Origin: an uncultured Eubacteriales bacterium | GTDB lineage: Bacteria; Bacillota; Clostridia; Peptostreptococcales; Anaerovoracaceae | Assembly: GCA_902797195.1 (NCBI GenBank) | Contig: CADBRY010000230.1 | Span: forward strand, 1 to 8,426 | Length of the DNA: 8,426 nucleotides | Reading direction: 5' to 3' | In this document: in pieces, positions 1 to 6,281 of the stretch | How the letters are laid out: each line of letters opens with the position of its first letter | Position numbering within the stretch: position 1 is the first letter of the stretch | The notes under the pieces: generated by a model | Databases searched by the model: none | What the model saw: only the letters and a program-made list of their open reading frames with translations | What the model was told of the DNA's origin: nothing | Program-made: the position numbers and the translations under genes

Positions 1-117
1 GAGCCCGGCATATATGTTCCCGGATCCTTTGGCATACGCATCGAGGACTTGGCAATAATTACCGACTTTGGTATAATTAACGGGACTAAATCGACGAAAG
101 ATCTTATCATAATATAA
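1..117 (+). CDS. pepP: Xaa-Pro aminopeptidase (M24B), C-terminal fragment
   Basis: Only the last 38 residues lie in the window; the 5' part is cut by the window edge. The fragment opens with EPGIYVPG and continues with GIRIED, the end of the M24 'pita-bread' metallopeptidase fold. In E. coli PepP the glutamates of the matching EPG and IRIED motifs are metal ligands; here they are residues 1 and 15 of the fragment. The protein would be a cytoplasmic enzyme that removes N-terminal residues preceding proline. The tail ends in KDLIII and a TAA stop, a usual length for the family C-terminus. A pepP-type gene directly before efp is also the B. subtilis order (yqhT-efp), which supports the call. The 3' end of this gene carries a strong promoter for the next gene. 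From this fragment PepP cannot be separated from PepQ-like or other M24B members. Confidence 0.82.
   Translation, partial: EPGIYVPGSFGIRIEDLAIITDFGIINGTKSTKDLIII
49..77 (+). promoter_or_regulatory. Sigma-A-type promoter for efp, inside the peptidase gene
   Basis: The -35 box is TTGGCA (49-54, 5 of 6 to consensus), followed by a 17-bp spacer and a perfect -10 box TATAAT (72-77). A TG one base before the -10 (69-70) makes it an extended -10. The expected start is near 84, which gives a leader of about 50 nt before the efp ATG. It overlaps peptidase codons, so both functions share these bases. Motif match seen directly; activity is inferred. Confidence 0.75.
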
Positions 118-122
118 GAGAA

Positions 123-128
123 AGGTGG
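123..128 (+). promoter_or_regulatory. Ribosome binding site of efp
   Basis: AGGTGG, within AAAGGTGG, stands 7 nt before the ATG at 136. It fixes the efp start, which also matches the family N-terminus. Confidence 0.8.
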
Positions 129-135
129 ATTATCT

Positions 136-696
136 ATGATTTATGCAGGAGACTTCAGAAAAGGCGTTACTTTTGAGATTGACGGCGATCCACATGTAGT
201 CATTGACTTTCAGCATGTTAAACCCGGTAAGGGCGCGGCCTTTGTCAGAACTAAGCACAAGAACATACTTACGGGAGCCATAAAGGAAGAATCCTTTAAC
301 CCCGACGCCAAGTTCCCCAAGGCACATATCGAAACCAAGACCATGCAGTACCTCTATAACGATGGAGAACTCTACTATTTCATGGATCCTGAGACCTACG
401 ATCAGGTGCCCCTGGCTTACGATCAGGTAGAGGAAGCGATGAAATACCTGAGAGAAAACGATGAGGCAACCATCAAATTCTATCAGGGCAATGCATTCCA
501 GGTGGATGCTCCCAATTTCGTGGATCTGCTGGTTACTGAGACAGAGCCGGGAGTAAAAGGAGATACGGCCACCAATGTAACAAAGGCAGCTACCGTTGAG
601 ACCGGTGCCGTTGTTCAGGTGCCCATCTTTATCGAAGAAGGCGAGCGCATCCAGATCGACACAAGATCCGGCGAATATCTGGGAAGATCAAAATAA
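136..696 (+). CDS. efp: Elongation factor P
   Basis: EF-P binds between the P and E sites of the ribosome and relieves stalling at consecutive prolines. The 186-residue length is normal. Three beta-barrel domains can be followed: the KOW-like domain I (about 1-63), an OB domain (about 66-125) and a C-terminal OB domain (about 130-185) that contains the signature EPGVKGDTA and ends in [12 protein letters not shown]. The tip loop reads VKPGKGAAF, with Lys32 as the residue that is post-translationally modified in relatives (beta-lysine in E. coli, 5-aminopentanol in B. subtilis). The loop and the run [15 protein letters not shown] (here [11 protein letters not shown]) resemble the B. subtilis protein closely. 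The start at 136 has a good Shine-Dalgarno site 7 nt upstream. mltG follows after 20 bp without a terminator, so the two are probably co-transcribed from the promoter at 49-77. Confidence 0.98.
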   Translation: MIYAGDFRKGVTFEIDGDPHVVIDFQHVKPGKGAAFVRTKHKNILTGAIKEESFNPDAKFPKAHIETKTMQYLYNDGELYYFMDPETYDQVPLAYDQVEEAMKYLRENDEATIKFYQGNAFQVDAPNFVDLLVTETEPGVKGDTATNVTKAATVETGAVVQVPIFIEEGERIQIDTRSGEYLGRSK

Positions 697-716
697 GTCC
701 CAAGGAATGATGTGAT

Positions 717-1784
717 ATGAAAAAGATTCTGGCATTACTAATCGTCGTAGTTGCTGCGGTCACCGGCGGACTTTTCTGGTATCTTAATGGACTGGGACCC
801 GTTGAAAGCTCAAACACAGAAGAAATAACGGTTGAGATACCCGAAGGAAGCGGAGCCTCCGGCATTGTTGATATTCTTGACAACGATGGCCTTGTGAAAA
901 ACAGATTATGTGCAAAGATCAACGCCCGCATTGGAGGATATGACACTCTACAGGCAAACAGTTATGTGTTCAATAAATCCATGAACTTCAGAGAGATCAT
1001 GGGGATCATCAACACAGGCGATTTTCAGTATGTTTCAAAGAAAACATTTGTAATGAAGGACGGAGCCACCATACCTCAGGCAGCCAAGGCTCTTTCCGAG
1101 ATAATTCCGGAATCTGAAGATGAGATCCTGAGCCTGTGGGGCGATAAGGAATTTCTAAACAAGCAGATCGAGAAATACTGGTTCCTTGATAAAGTTATCC
1201 TCGGTGAGGACATTATGTATCCTCTGGAAGGATACCTGTTCCCGGATACTTATTACCTCACAGACAGCAATGCGTCTCTTGAAGAAGTGACCACCATGAT
1301 GCTGGACAGCATGGATAAAGTTCTTACGGAAAAGAGATCTCAGATAGAAGCGTCGGGATTCACCGTTCACGAATTCCTTTCCCTTGCATCTGTAGTCACA
1401 AGCGAGGGCGGCACTGTGGAAAGCGAAGCGCCAACCATAGCTGGCGTATTCATCAACAGGCTCAATAATGACACTCCCCTTCAAAGCGATGTTACCGTAA
1501 ACTATGCTTTGCAGCAAAAGAGGGTGGATGTAAGCCTTAAAGATACAGAGACCAACTCTAAATATAATACATATAAGAACAAGGGCCTCCCTGTGGGACC
1601 CATATGCGCCGTACCCGAACTGGATATGGATGCGGTGCTCAATTACGAAAAGACCGATTATCTCTTCTTCTATGCCACACCTGAAGGTGAAGTGCTCTAT
1701 GGAAAAACATCTGAAGAACATCAGAAGAACATTGATGCTCATCCATGGACGGAAGAGGATATCGCCAATTCAAAATCCGAATAA
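717..1784 (+). CDS. mltG: Endolytic murein transglycosylase MltG (YceG family)
   Basis: MltG cleaves nascent peptidoglycan strands within the chain and so sets glycan length. The 355-residue protein has one N-terminal membrane helix (about 4-24, preceded by MKK), placing the rest outside the membrane. A LysM-like module (about 35-105) precedes the YceG catalytic domain (about 105-345). Family motifs are LEGYLFPDTYYL (170-181), LASVVTSEGG (223-232), GVFINRL (243-249), LQSDVTVNYAL (255-265) and KYNTYKNKGLPVGPI (282-296). By alignment with E. coli MltG, Glu230 is the catalytic glutamate (E. coli Glu218). The nearby first Glu of the common ExE motif is Thr228 here. AAGGA at 702-706 lies 10 nt before the ATG. 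The CNNM gene follows after 27 bp. The genomic link of MltG to efp is not the B. subtilis arrangement. Confidence 0.95.
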   Translation: MKKILALLIVVVAAVTGGLFWYLNGLGPVESSNTEEITVEIPEGSGASGIVDILDNDGLVKNRLCAKINARIGGYDTLQANSYVFNKSMNFREIMGIINTGDFQYVSKKTFVMKDGATIPQAAKALSEIIPESEDEILSLWGDKEFLNKQIEKYWFLDKVILGEDIMYPLEGYLFPDTYYLTDSNASLEEVTTMMLDSMDKVLTEKRSQIEASGFTVHEFLSLASVVTSEGGTVESEAPTIAGVFINRLNNDTPLQSDVTVNYALQQKRVDVSLKDTETNSKYNTYKNKGLPVGPICAVPELDMDAVLNYEKTDYLFFYATPEGEVLYGKTSEEHQKNIDAHPWTEEDIANSKSE

Positions 1785-1796
1785 CCGAAAAAAAGA

Positions 1797-1803
1797 AAAG
1801 GAG
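1797..1803 (+). promoter_or_regulatory. Ribosome binding site of the CNNM-family gene
   Basis: AAAGGAG lies 8 nt before ATG 1812. This favours 1812 over the in-frame ATG at 1818. Confidence 0.8.
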
Positions 1804-1811
1804 TAGCCAAT

Positions 1812-3167
1812 ATGAATATGGACTCATTCATATCAGATGAAGTCCACTTATGGAGCTTAATACTGTTTATCATCCTCCTTGCTGTGGGAGCTTTTATCGC
1901 AGCGGCGGAAAGAGCTCTTTCTTCCGTCAACAAGATCACCCTGCGCAACCGATCGGAAAACGGTGAGAAAAGGGCGGATTCTCTTCTCACCCTCATCGAC
2001 GATCCGGGGACCTATATGGTTGCACTCAATTCCTTTATCATGCTTCTCCACGGTGCTTCATGCATAGTGGGCATGTACACTTTTCTCGGGATCATAATAA
2101 AAGGACTTTCATATATTGGAATGCCTGAAGGTGATCCAAGGACCATCGTTGCCTTTGCAGTCTATATACTTCTATACGCCCTTGTAATGTACAGCACTAC
2201 CGAGCTTTATCCAAGGCGTCTTGCCGTCCTGCACGAAGAGGGGATAGCCCTTGCATCCTCAGGTATCGTAAGGCTTATCATAATCCTGATGAAACCCATG
2301 ATGTGGCTTTCATCGGGGATAGTGTTCCTCATGCTCAAGATAACCAGGCAGCGGATAGAAGTGGATTACAACGAGTATTCGGAAGAAGATATAGTTTCCA
2401 TGCTTGAGGCCGGTCAGGAAAAAGGTGAGCTGAAGGAAGAAGGCAAGAAAATGATCACCGGTGTTTTTGCCTTTGACGATCTTCTTGCATACGAGGTCAT
2501 GACTCCAAGAACGGATGTCTTTGCCATCGACATCAACGATCCTGCGGAAGAATACCTTGATTCTCTCATGGAACTGAGGTACTCCAGGATCCCGGTCTAC
2601 GAAGATGACAGCGACGATATCATCGGAATACTCTATATAAAGGACTACCTTATCCAGGCAAGGACCGCAGGGTTCGACAAGGTGGATATCAGATCTATAC
2701 TGAGAACTCCTTATTTCGTTCCTGAAACCAAGAACATCGACACTCTCTTCTTTGAGCTTCAGAAAGCAAAACAGCACATAGCCATCCTTATCGACGAATA
2801 CGGCGGCTTCAGCGGCATCGTCACCATGGAGGATATCATAGAAGAAGTCATGGGCGATATAGACGATGAATATGACGAGGAAGATCCGGGGATTCAGGAA
2901 GTGTCAAAGGATACTTACCATCTCAACGGAAGCATGGATCTCGACGACATTGATGAGGAGCTTGGCATCGATCTGGAGTCCGAGAGCAGTGAGACTATCG
3001 GAGGTTTCCTGATAGATATACTTGGAGAGATCCCCGATGAAGACGACCTGAACAAGGAGATCCATTACGACAGATATCTGTTCACCATCAATTCAATCAA
3101 GGACCGCAGGATCGAAGATATTACCATGAAGATCCTGCCTCCCGCGGATCCCGAGTCGGAAGAGTGA
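1812..3167 (+). CDS. CNNM/CBS/CorC-domain membrane protein (hemolysin C family)
   Basis: The 451-residue protein has the full family layout. A CNNM (DUF21) membrane domain spans about 10-185, with hydrophobic segments near 13-32, 68-100, 111-130 and 150-177. A CBS pair covers about 224-345 and includes VMTPRTDV (229-236), SRIPVYE (258-264) and the strongly conserved IDEYGGFSGIVTMEDIIEE (327-345). An acidic linker leads to a CorC/HlyC domain (about 365-441) containing ETIGGFLIDILGEIP. Relatives are Mg2+ or divalent-cation exporters/transporters (CNNM, CorC, MpfA); the old name hemolysin reflects a historical assignment. Several positions in the membrane part differ from my recollection of the family: AAAE (30-33) where SxSE is common, no NN pair before GAS (81-84), and TTELYPRRLA (129-138) where GExxPK is common. 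Transport activity is therefore uncertain. It is the last gene of its unit, closed by the terminator that follows. Confidence 0.9.
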   Translation: MNMDSFISDEVHLWSLILFIILLAVGAFIAAAERALSSVNKITLRNRSENGEKRADSLLTLIDDPGTYMVALNSFIMLLHGASCIVGMYTFLGIIIKGLSYIGMPEGDPRTIVAFAVYILLYALVMYSTTELYPRRLAVLHEEGIALASSGIVRLIIILMKPMMWLSSGIVFLMLKITRQRIEVDYNEYSEEDIVSMLEAGQEKGELKEEGKKMITGVFAFDDLLAYEVMTPRTDVFAIDINDPAEEYLDSLMELRYSRIPVYEDDSDDIIGILYIKDYLIQARTAGFDKVDIRSILRTPYFVPETKNIDTLFFELQKAKQHIAILIDEYGGFSGIVTMEDIIEEVMGDIDDEYDEEDPGIQEVSKDTYHLNGSMDLDDIDEELGIDLESESSETIGGFLIDILGEIPDEDDLNKEIHYDRYLFTINSIKDRRIEDITMKILPPADPESEE

Positions 3168-3182
3168 GGGGCGCCGGCTGAG

Positions 3183-3211
3183 TTGGATATATAAGGCGAT
3201 TGTGGTATACT
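3183..3211 (+). promoter_or_regulatory. Extended -10 promoter nested in the terminator
   Basis: TTGGAT (3183-3188, 3 of 6 to consensus) is followed by a 17-bp spacer and TATACT (3206-3211, 5 of 6), with TG one base before the -10 (3203-3204). Start of transcription is expected near the GGG at 3216-3218, inside the hairpin loop, so the new RNA would keep only the 3' arm and could not form the terminator. The architecture matches the efp promoter. Motifs are seen; the start site is inferred. Confidence 0.7.
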
Positions 3212-3237
3212 ATCAGGGTAGTTATCGCCTTTTTTTT
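3193..3237 (+). terminator. Rho-independent terminator after the CNNM gene
   Basis: AAGGCGAT (3193-3200) pairs with ATCGCCTT (3224-3231) in a perfect 8-bp stem, and a run of eight T (3230-3237) follows. The loop is long (23 nt) and can form a small inner hairpin (ACTA 3209-3212 with TAGT 3219-3222). It starts 25 bp after the CNNM stop. The other strand lacks a T run, so it should work in one direction only. The loop carries the -10 box of the next promoter. Confidence 0.75.
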
Positions 3238-3248
3238 ATGTGATTTTT

Positions 3249-3605
3249 ATGAGTGAAAATAATTTTTCAGATGCCATAATCGCGGTCTGTGCAGTAAACG
3301 CAACATTGAAGACGGAAGGCGTTTTTGATATGGCCGGGGGCGTCTACGATACCATAACAAAGAACCTGCTGGGAATAGAGAGCGCAGCAAGAGGAACCAA
3401 GGTCAGCAGAAGCGACGATGAGACCAAAATAGATGTTTCCATCATCGCATCATACGGCTCCAACATTCCCGCTGTTGCCTGGGAGATCCAGGAAAACGTC
3501 AGAAAAGAAATCAAGGAAATGGTCGACATAGATGTGAGTGCCGTTAACATCCATGTACAGGGTGTGGACATGAGGGCAATGACCACAGAAAAAAGTGAGG
3601 GCTAG
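3249..3605 (+). CDS. yqhY: Asp23/Gls24 family protein (YqhY-like)
   Basis: This 118-residue protein is a single Asp23 domain (about 5-107). Diagnostic stretches are TEGVFDMAGGVYD (22-34), SIIASYGSNIPAVAWEIQE (64-82) and VNIHVQGVDM (99-108). There is no signal peptide or membrane segment, so it should be cytoplasmic. In B. subtilis the equivalent gene yqhY also stands directly before nusB, and its loss has been linked to lipid synthesis through acetyl-CoA carboxylase; the biochemical role is unknown. The symbol rests on family plus gene order. ATG 3249 gives the usual N-terminus; a GTG at 3240 in the same frame would add three residues. Neither has a Shine-Dalgarno site, since the bases before them are almost all T. 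It is the first gene of the second unit; nusB starts 3 bp after its stop. Confidence 0.9.
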   Translation: MSENNFSDAIIAVCAVNATLKTEGVFDMAGGVYDTITKNLLGIESAARGTKVSRSDDETKIDVSIIASYGSNIPAVAWEIQENVRKEIKEMVDIDVSAVNIHVQGVDMRAMTTEKSEG

Positions 3606-3608
3606 TAT

Positions 3609-4004
3609 ATGACTCGAAGGGAAGCCAGAGTAGCGGCAATGCAGATACTGTATGAGATGGATGCATCCGGGTCCATGACGGTGGAAAAGGCAAAAACACT
3701 TTGCGAAGAGCGTCTGGCCGGAAATCACAAGGAACGCATCGCAGATCTTATGGAAAAGATAATATCCGACCTGGACAGTATCGATGAAAACATAAACAGA
3801 TGCAGCACGGGCTGGAAGACCAGGCGTATGCCCAAGGTAGATCTTGCCATCATGCGCCTTGCATGCGGAGAAATGAGATTTAATGATGATATCCCTGATG
3901 CCGTGGCGGTAAATGAGGCCATCGACATAGCCAGAAAATACAGTACAGATCAGTCCGCCAGGTTTATTCACGGAGTGCTTGGAGCGATTTCAAAAAATGA
4001 ATAG
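3609..4004 (+). CDS. nusB: Transcription antitermination factor NusB
   Basis: NusB binds boxA RNA together with NusE (ribosomal protein S10) and supports antitermination of rRNA operons. The 131-residue protein has the normal bacterial length and all-helical pattern: an arginine-rich N-terminus TRREARVAAMQILYEMD (2-18), which in the family contacts boxA, then MPKVDLAIMRLACGEM (74-89), the DIPDAVAVNEAIDIARKYS segment (94-112) and the FIHGVLG ending (119-125). GAGGG at 3597-3601 lies 7 nt before the ATG. The 3' end overlaps the next gene by 8 bp. The position between an Asp23-family gene and the exonuclease VII genes is that of B. subtilis nusB. Confidence 0.96.
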   Translation: MTRREARVAAMQILYEMDASGSMTVEKAKTLCEERLAGNHKERIADLMEKIISDLDSIDENINRCSTGWKTRRMPKVDLAIMRLACGEMRFNDDIPDAVAVNEAIDIARKYSTDQSARFIHGVLGAISKNE

Positions 4005-5073
4005 AGAATCCTATGTGCTTGGGATAGACACCAGCAACTACAAAACTTCCGTATGCATATTGAACAGCGATGAAATCGTATGCGATGTACGGCGTTTCCT
4101 TGAAGTCAAGGAAGGTGAGAGGGGCCTTCGCCAGTCGGATGCCCTTTTTCAACATGTGAAGAATCTGCCCGGGCTTATAGATGAGGCATATTCATTGTTT
4201 GATGGGGAGATACATGCCGTTGCCTTTTCATCAAAACCCAGACCCGTTGAGGATTCATACATGCCCGTATTTCTGGCGGGTGAGAGTATCGCAAAGGCAA
4301 TAGCCGCTTCAATAGGAGTGCCTGCATTTGGATTCTCCCATCAGGAAGGGCACATACAGGCCATAAAATCATATACGGAAATGAGCGAAATGGATGAATT
4401 TCTTGCCTGTCATTTTTCCGGGGGAACATGTGAGGTTCTTAAAGTAAAGACGCTCAAATCCTTCGAGGAGATGGCCCGTGAGGCAGAGAACTTCCATGAA
4501 GACTTCGGTTATAAATGCTTCGACAGATGCGGAGAAGTATACGATATAGAGATTGTCGGAGGATCAAAGGACATATCCTACGGACAGGTACTGGACAGAG
4601 CGGGGGTGGAGATGGGTTTTTCATTTCCTGCAGGCAAAGCTCTCGATGAGATCGCCATGTCCAAGGGAAGAACATCTTCCATGCTGACTCCCATAAGGGC
4701 AGCAGACGGCTATGTGAATCTGTCCGGGATAGATACCCAGATCAAATCAAAACTCCGCAAGCTCTCTTCCACGGGAGGAGCATTTACGGCGGATACTCAG
4801 ATCAGGGATGAACTTATCCGGGAGATCTTCTGCAGGATATCCGACAGCATAGCCGACATGCTGAAACAGGCAAGCATCAAAACAGGACTTAAGGATGTAA
4901 TAATGTCGGGAGGAGTCACTTCCAGTGAATATGTGAGGAGAGCTATATGCGATCCCCTGGAAAAGGACGATATCATCGTTTACTTCGACGAAGATGAGAA
5001 CGATCTCTCCACGGACAACGCCGTGGGGACCGCACTCCTGGGAGGAATGTGCATATGGGACGATCCGCTGTAA
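3997..5073 (+). CDS. TsaD/Kae1-like ASKHA protein (divergent paralogue)
   Basis: The 358-residue protein has the TsaD/Kae1 (old name: O-sialoglycoprotein endopeptidase, M22) fold. It opens with YVLGIDTSNYKTS (6-18), where TsaD has GIETSCDET. The metal-binding HxxxH is kept as SHQEGH (His115, His119), and the third ligand as Asp340 in TDNAVGTAL. The DRCGEVYD stretch (176-183) matches the nucleotide-contacting DAAGEAFD of TsaD, and MSGGVTSS (303-310) matches its MAGGVSAN. SGGTCE (141-146) replaces SGGHT. True TsaD makes N6-threonylcarbamoyladenosine at tRNA position 37; whether this divergent member does so is unknown. I expect a canonical tsaD elsewhere in the genome. ATG 3997 is chosen because it gives the family N-terminus; GGAG at 3981-3984 lies 12 nt upstream. 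An in-frame TTG at 3979 is less likely. It overlaps nusB by 8 bp and xseA by 19 bp. In B. subtilis folD occupies this place. Confidence 0.85.
   Translation: MNRESYVLGIDTSNYKTSVCILNSDEIVCDVRRFLEVKEGERGLRQSDALFQHVKNLPGLIDEAYSLFDGEIHAVAFSSKPRPVEDSYMPVFLAGESIAKAIAASIGVPAFGFSHQEGHIQAIKSYTEMSEMDEFLACHFSGGTCEVLKVKTLKSFEEMAREAENFHEDFGYKCFDRCGEVYDIEIVGGSKDISYGQVLDRAGVEMGFSFPAGKALDEIAMSKGRTSSMLTPIRAADGYVNLSGIDTQIKSKLRKLSSTGGAFTADTQIRDELIREIFCRISDSIADMLKQASIKTGLKDVIMSGGVTSSEYVRRAICDPLEKDDIIVYFDEDENDLSTDNAVGTALLGGMCIWDDPL
5040..5046 (+). promoter_or_regulatory. Ribosome binding site of xseA
   Basis: GGGAGGA lies inside the end of the TsaD-like gene, 8 nt before ATG 5055. It decides for 5055 over the in-frame GTG at 5049, which would be only 2 nt from it. 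Confidence 0.8.
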
Positions 5074-6281
5074 GAGTGGGACAACTTAATCAATATATAG
5101 GACGGATCATGAAAACCGATCCTCTTCTTGCGGACATATCCGTGATAGGTGAGATATCAAATCTCAAGTTTCACAGTTCCGGGCATATTTACTTTTCCCT
5201 TAAGGATGATAATTCAAGGGTTGGATGCTTTCTGGCGGCCCAAAGGGCCGAGTATATAACGGCTCCCCTTGAAGAGGGAATGGAAGTTGTGGCAAGGGGT
5301 TACATATCCGTCTACGAAAGAGGCGGTTCCTATTCCCTCAACATACAGGATATCGAAGCGGGCGGTATCGGCCAGCTTGCGGCAAGATTCGAAGAACTGA
5401 AGAAAAAGCTGTCATCGGAAGGTCTGTTCGATCCCGGCATAAAGAAAGAACTGCCTGTCTTTCCCGAGAAGATAGCCGTTGTGACCTCTCCAACAGGCGC
5501 GGCGGTAAGAGATATCCTTAAAATACTCAAGAGCAGAAACGACTATGTGGACATACTGATATATCCCGTTCTGGTGCAGGGACCGGCGGCTCCCGGAGAG
5601 ATAGCGGCCGCTTTAGACGATATCAATAAAAACCACAAGGATGTTGATATTATAATAACAGGCAGAGGAGGAGGATCCGCAGAGGAACTGTGGGCCTTCA
5701 ACGAAGAGGCTGTGGTTCGCAGCATATACAGGTCCCATATCCCGGTAATATCGGCCGTTGGACATGAAACAGACGTGACCCTTTCGGATTTTGCCGCGGA
5801 TGTGAGGGCGGAAACGCCTACGGCGGCAGCCCACATGGCTGTTCCCGATACCGGTGAGATAAGGGAAGAACTGAAGTACATGATAATGGAAATGGGTCAG
5901 TTCATGAAGAACAGGGCGGAGGCTGTGAGCAGACACCTGGAAGCCCTTGACCCAACATCCTTTGCCACGGGACTGCGCACAAGGATGAACTATGAACAGA
6001 TGCATGTGGATGATGTCTTTGAACAGATGAAAGACGATATGGAAATGATCATCGGAAACAGCTCAAAATCCATAGATCAGCACAAGGAAATAATAGAGAC
6101 AGCCAGTCCCTACAGGATACTTGAACGGGGATATTCCTTCGTGACCGACAAAAATGGCAAAATACTCCGTTCTGTGGATGATGTGTCGGATGGAGACTCA
6201 GTCAAGTTAAGACTCAGCGATGGATACGCCGATGCGGAGATAATCGGCACTGAAAAGGAGGTCGTTGATTATGAGCAGTAA
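5055..6281 (+). CDS. xseA: Exodeoxyribonuclease VII large subunit
   Basis: XseA is the catalytic subunit of exonuclease VII, which degrades single-stranded DNA from both ends to short oligonucleotides in repair and recombination. The 408-residue protein shows an N-terminal OB-fold DNA-binding domain (about 6-102, with VIGEISNLKFHSSGHIYFSL), then GLFD (123-126), VTSPTGAAVRDI (143-154), the nuclease-domain motifs GRGGGSAEELWAFNEE (203-218) and AVGHETDVTLSDFAADVRA (234-252), a long helical coiled-coil region (about 265-345) and the C-terminal RILERGYS (354-361). The length is at the short end of the family. Its start overlaps the TsaD-like gene by 19 bp and its end overlaps xseB by 11 bp, so both subunits are likely made together. 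Confidence 0.96.
   Translation: MGRSAVRVGQLNQYIGRIMKTDPLLADISVIGEISNLKFHSSGHIYFSLKDDNSRVGCFLAAQRAEYITAPLEEGMEVVARGYISVYERGGSYSLNIQDIEAGGIGQLAARFEELKKKLSSEGLFDPGIKKELPVFPEKIAVVTSPTGAAVRDILKILKSRNDYVDILIYPVLVQGPAAPGEIAAALDDINKNHKDVDIIITGRGGGSAEELWAFNEEAVVRSIYRSHIPVISAVGHETDVTLSDFAADVRAETPTAAAHMAVPDTGEIREELKYMIMEMGQFMKNRAEAVSRHLEALDPTSFATGLRTRMNYEQMHVDDVFEQMKDDMEMIIGNSSKSIDQHKEIIETASPYRILERGYSFVTDKNGKILRSVDDVSDGDSVKLRLSDGYADAEIIGTEKEVVDYEQ
6254..6262 (+). promoter_or_regulatory. Ribosome binding site of xseB
   Basis: AAAGGAGGT is an almost ideal anti-16S match, 8 nt before ATG 6271 and inside xseA. It rules out the in-frame TTG at 6265. The strength fits the known excess of small over large subunits in exonuclease VII. 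Confidence 0.85.

Noticed and set aside
102..119. Hairpin TCTTAT/ATAAGA just after the peptidase gene as a terminator or regulatory element
   Set aside because: The stem is 6 bp, mostly A-U, and no T run follows. It might slightly affect efp translation, but nothing more can be said.
877..910. TTGACA inside mltG as a -35 box
   Set aside because: The only AT-rich candidate (GATTAT) is about 22 bp away, too far for a normal promoter.
1155..1742. Open frame of 195 codons on the minus strand
   Set aside because: It lies wholly inside mltG, has no recognisable domain or ribosome binding site, and mltG is certain from its motifs.
3240..3248. GTG start for the Asp23-family gene, three residues further upstream
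   Set aside because: The ATG at 3249 gives the usual N-terminus; neither start has a Shine-Dalgarno site, so GTG has no advantage, though it is not excluded.
3979..3996. TTG start for the TsaD-like gene
   Set aside because: It would add MERFQK before the family N-terminus, and the only candidate site (GGAG, 3981-3984) overlaps it and can serve only ATG 3997.
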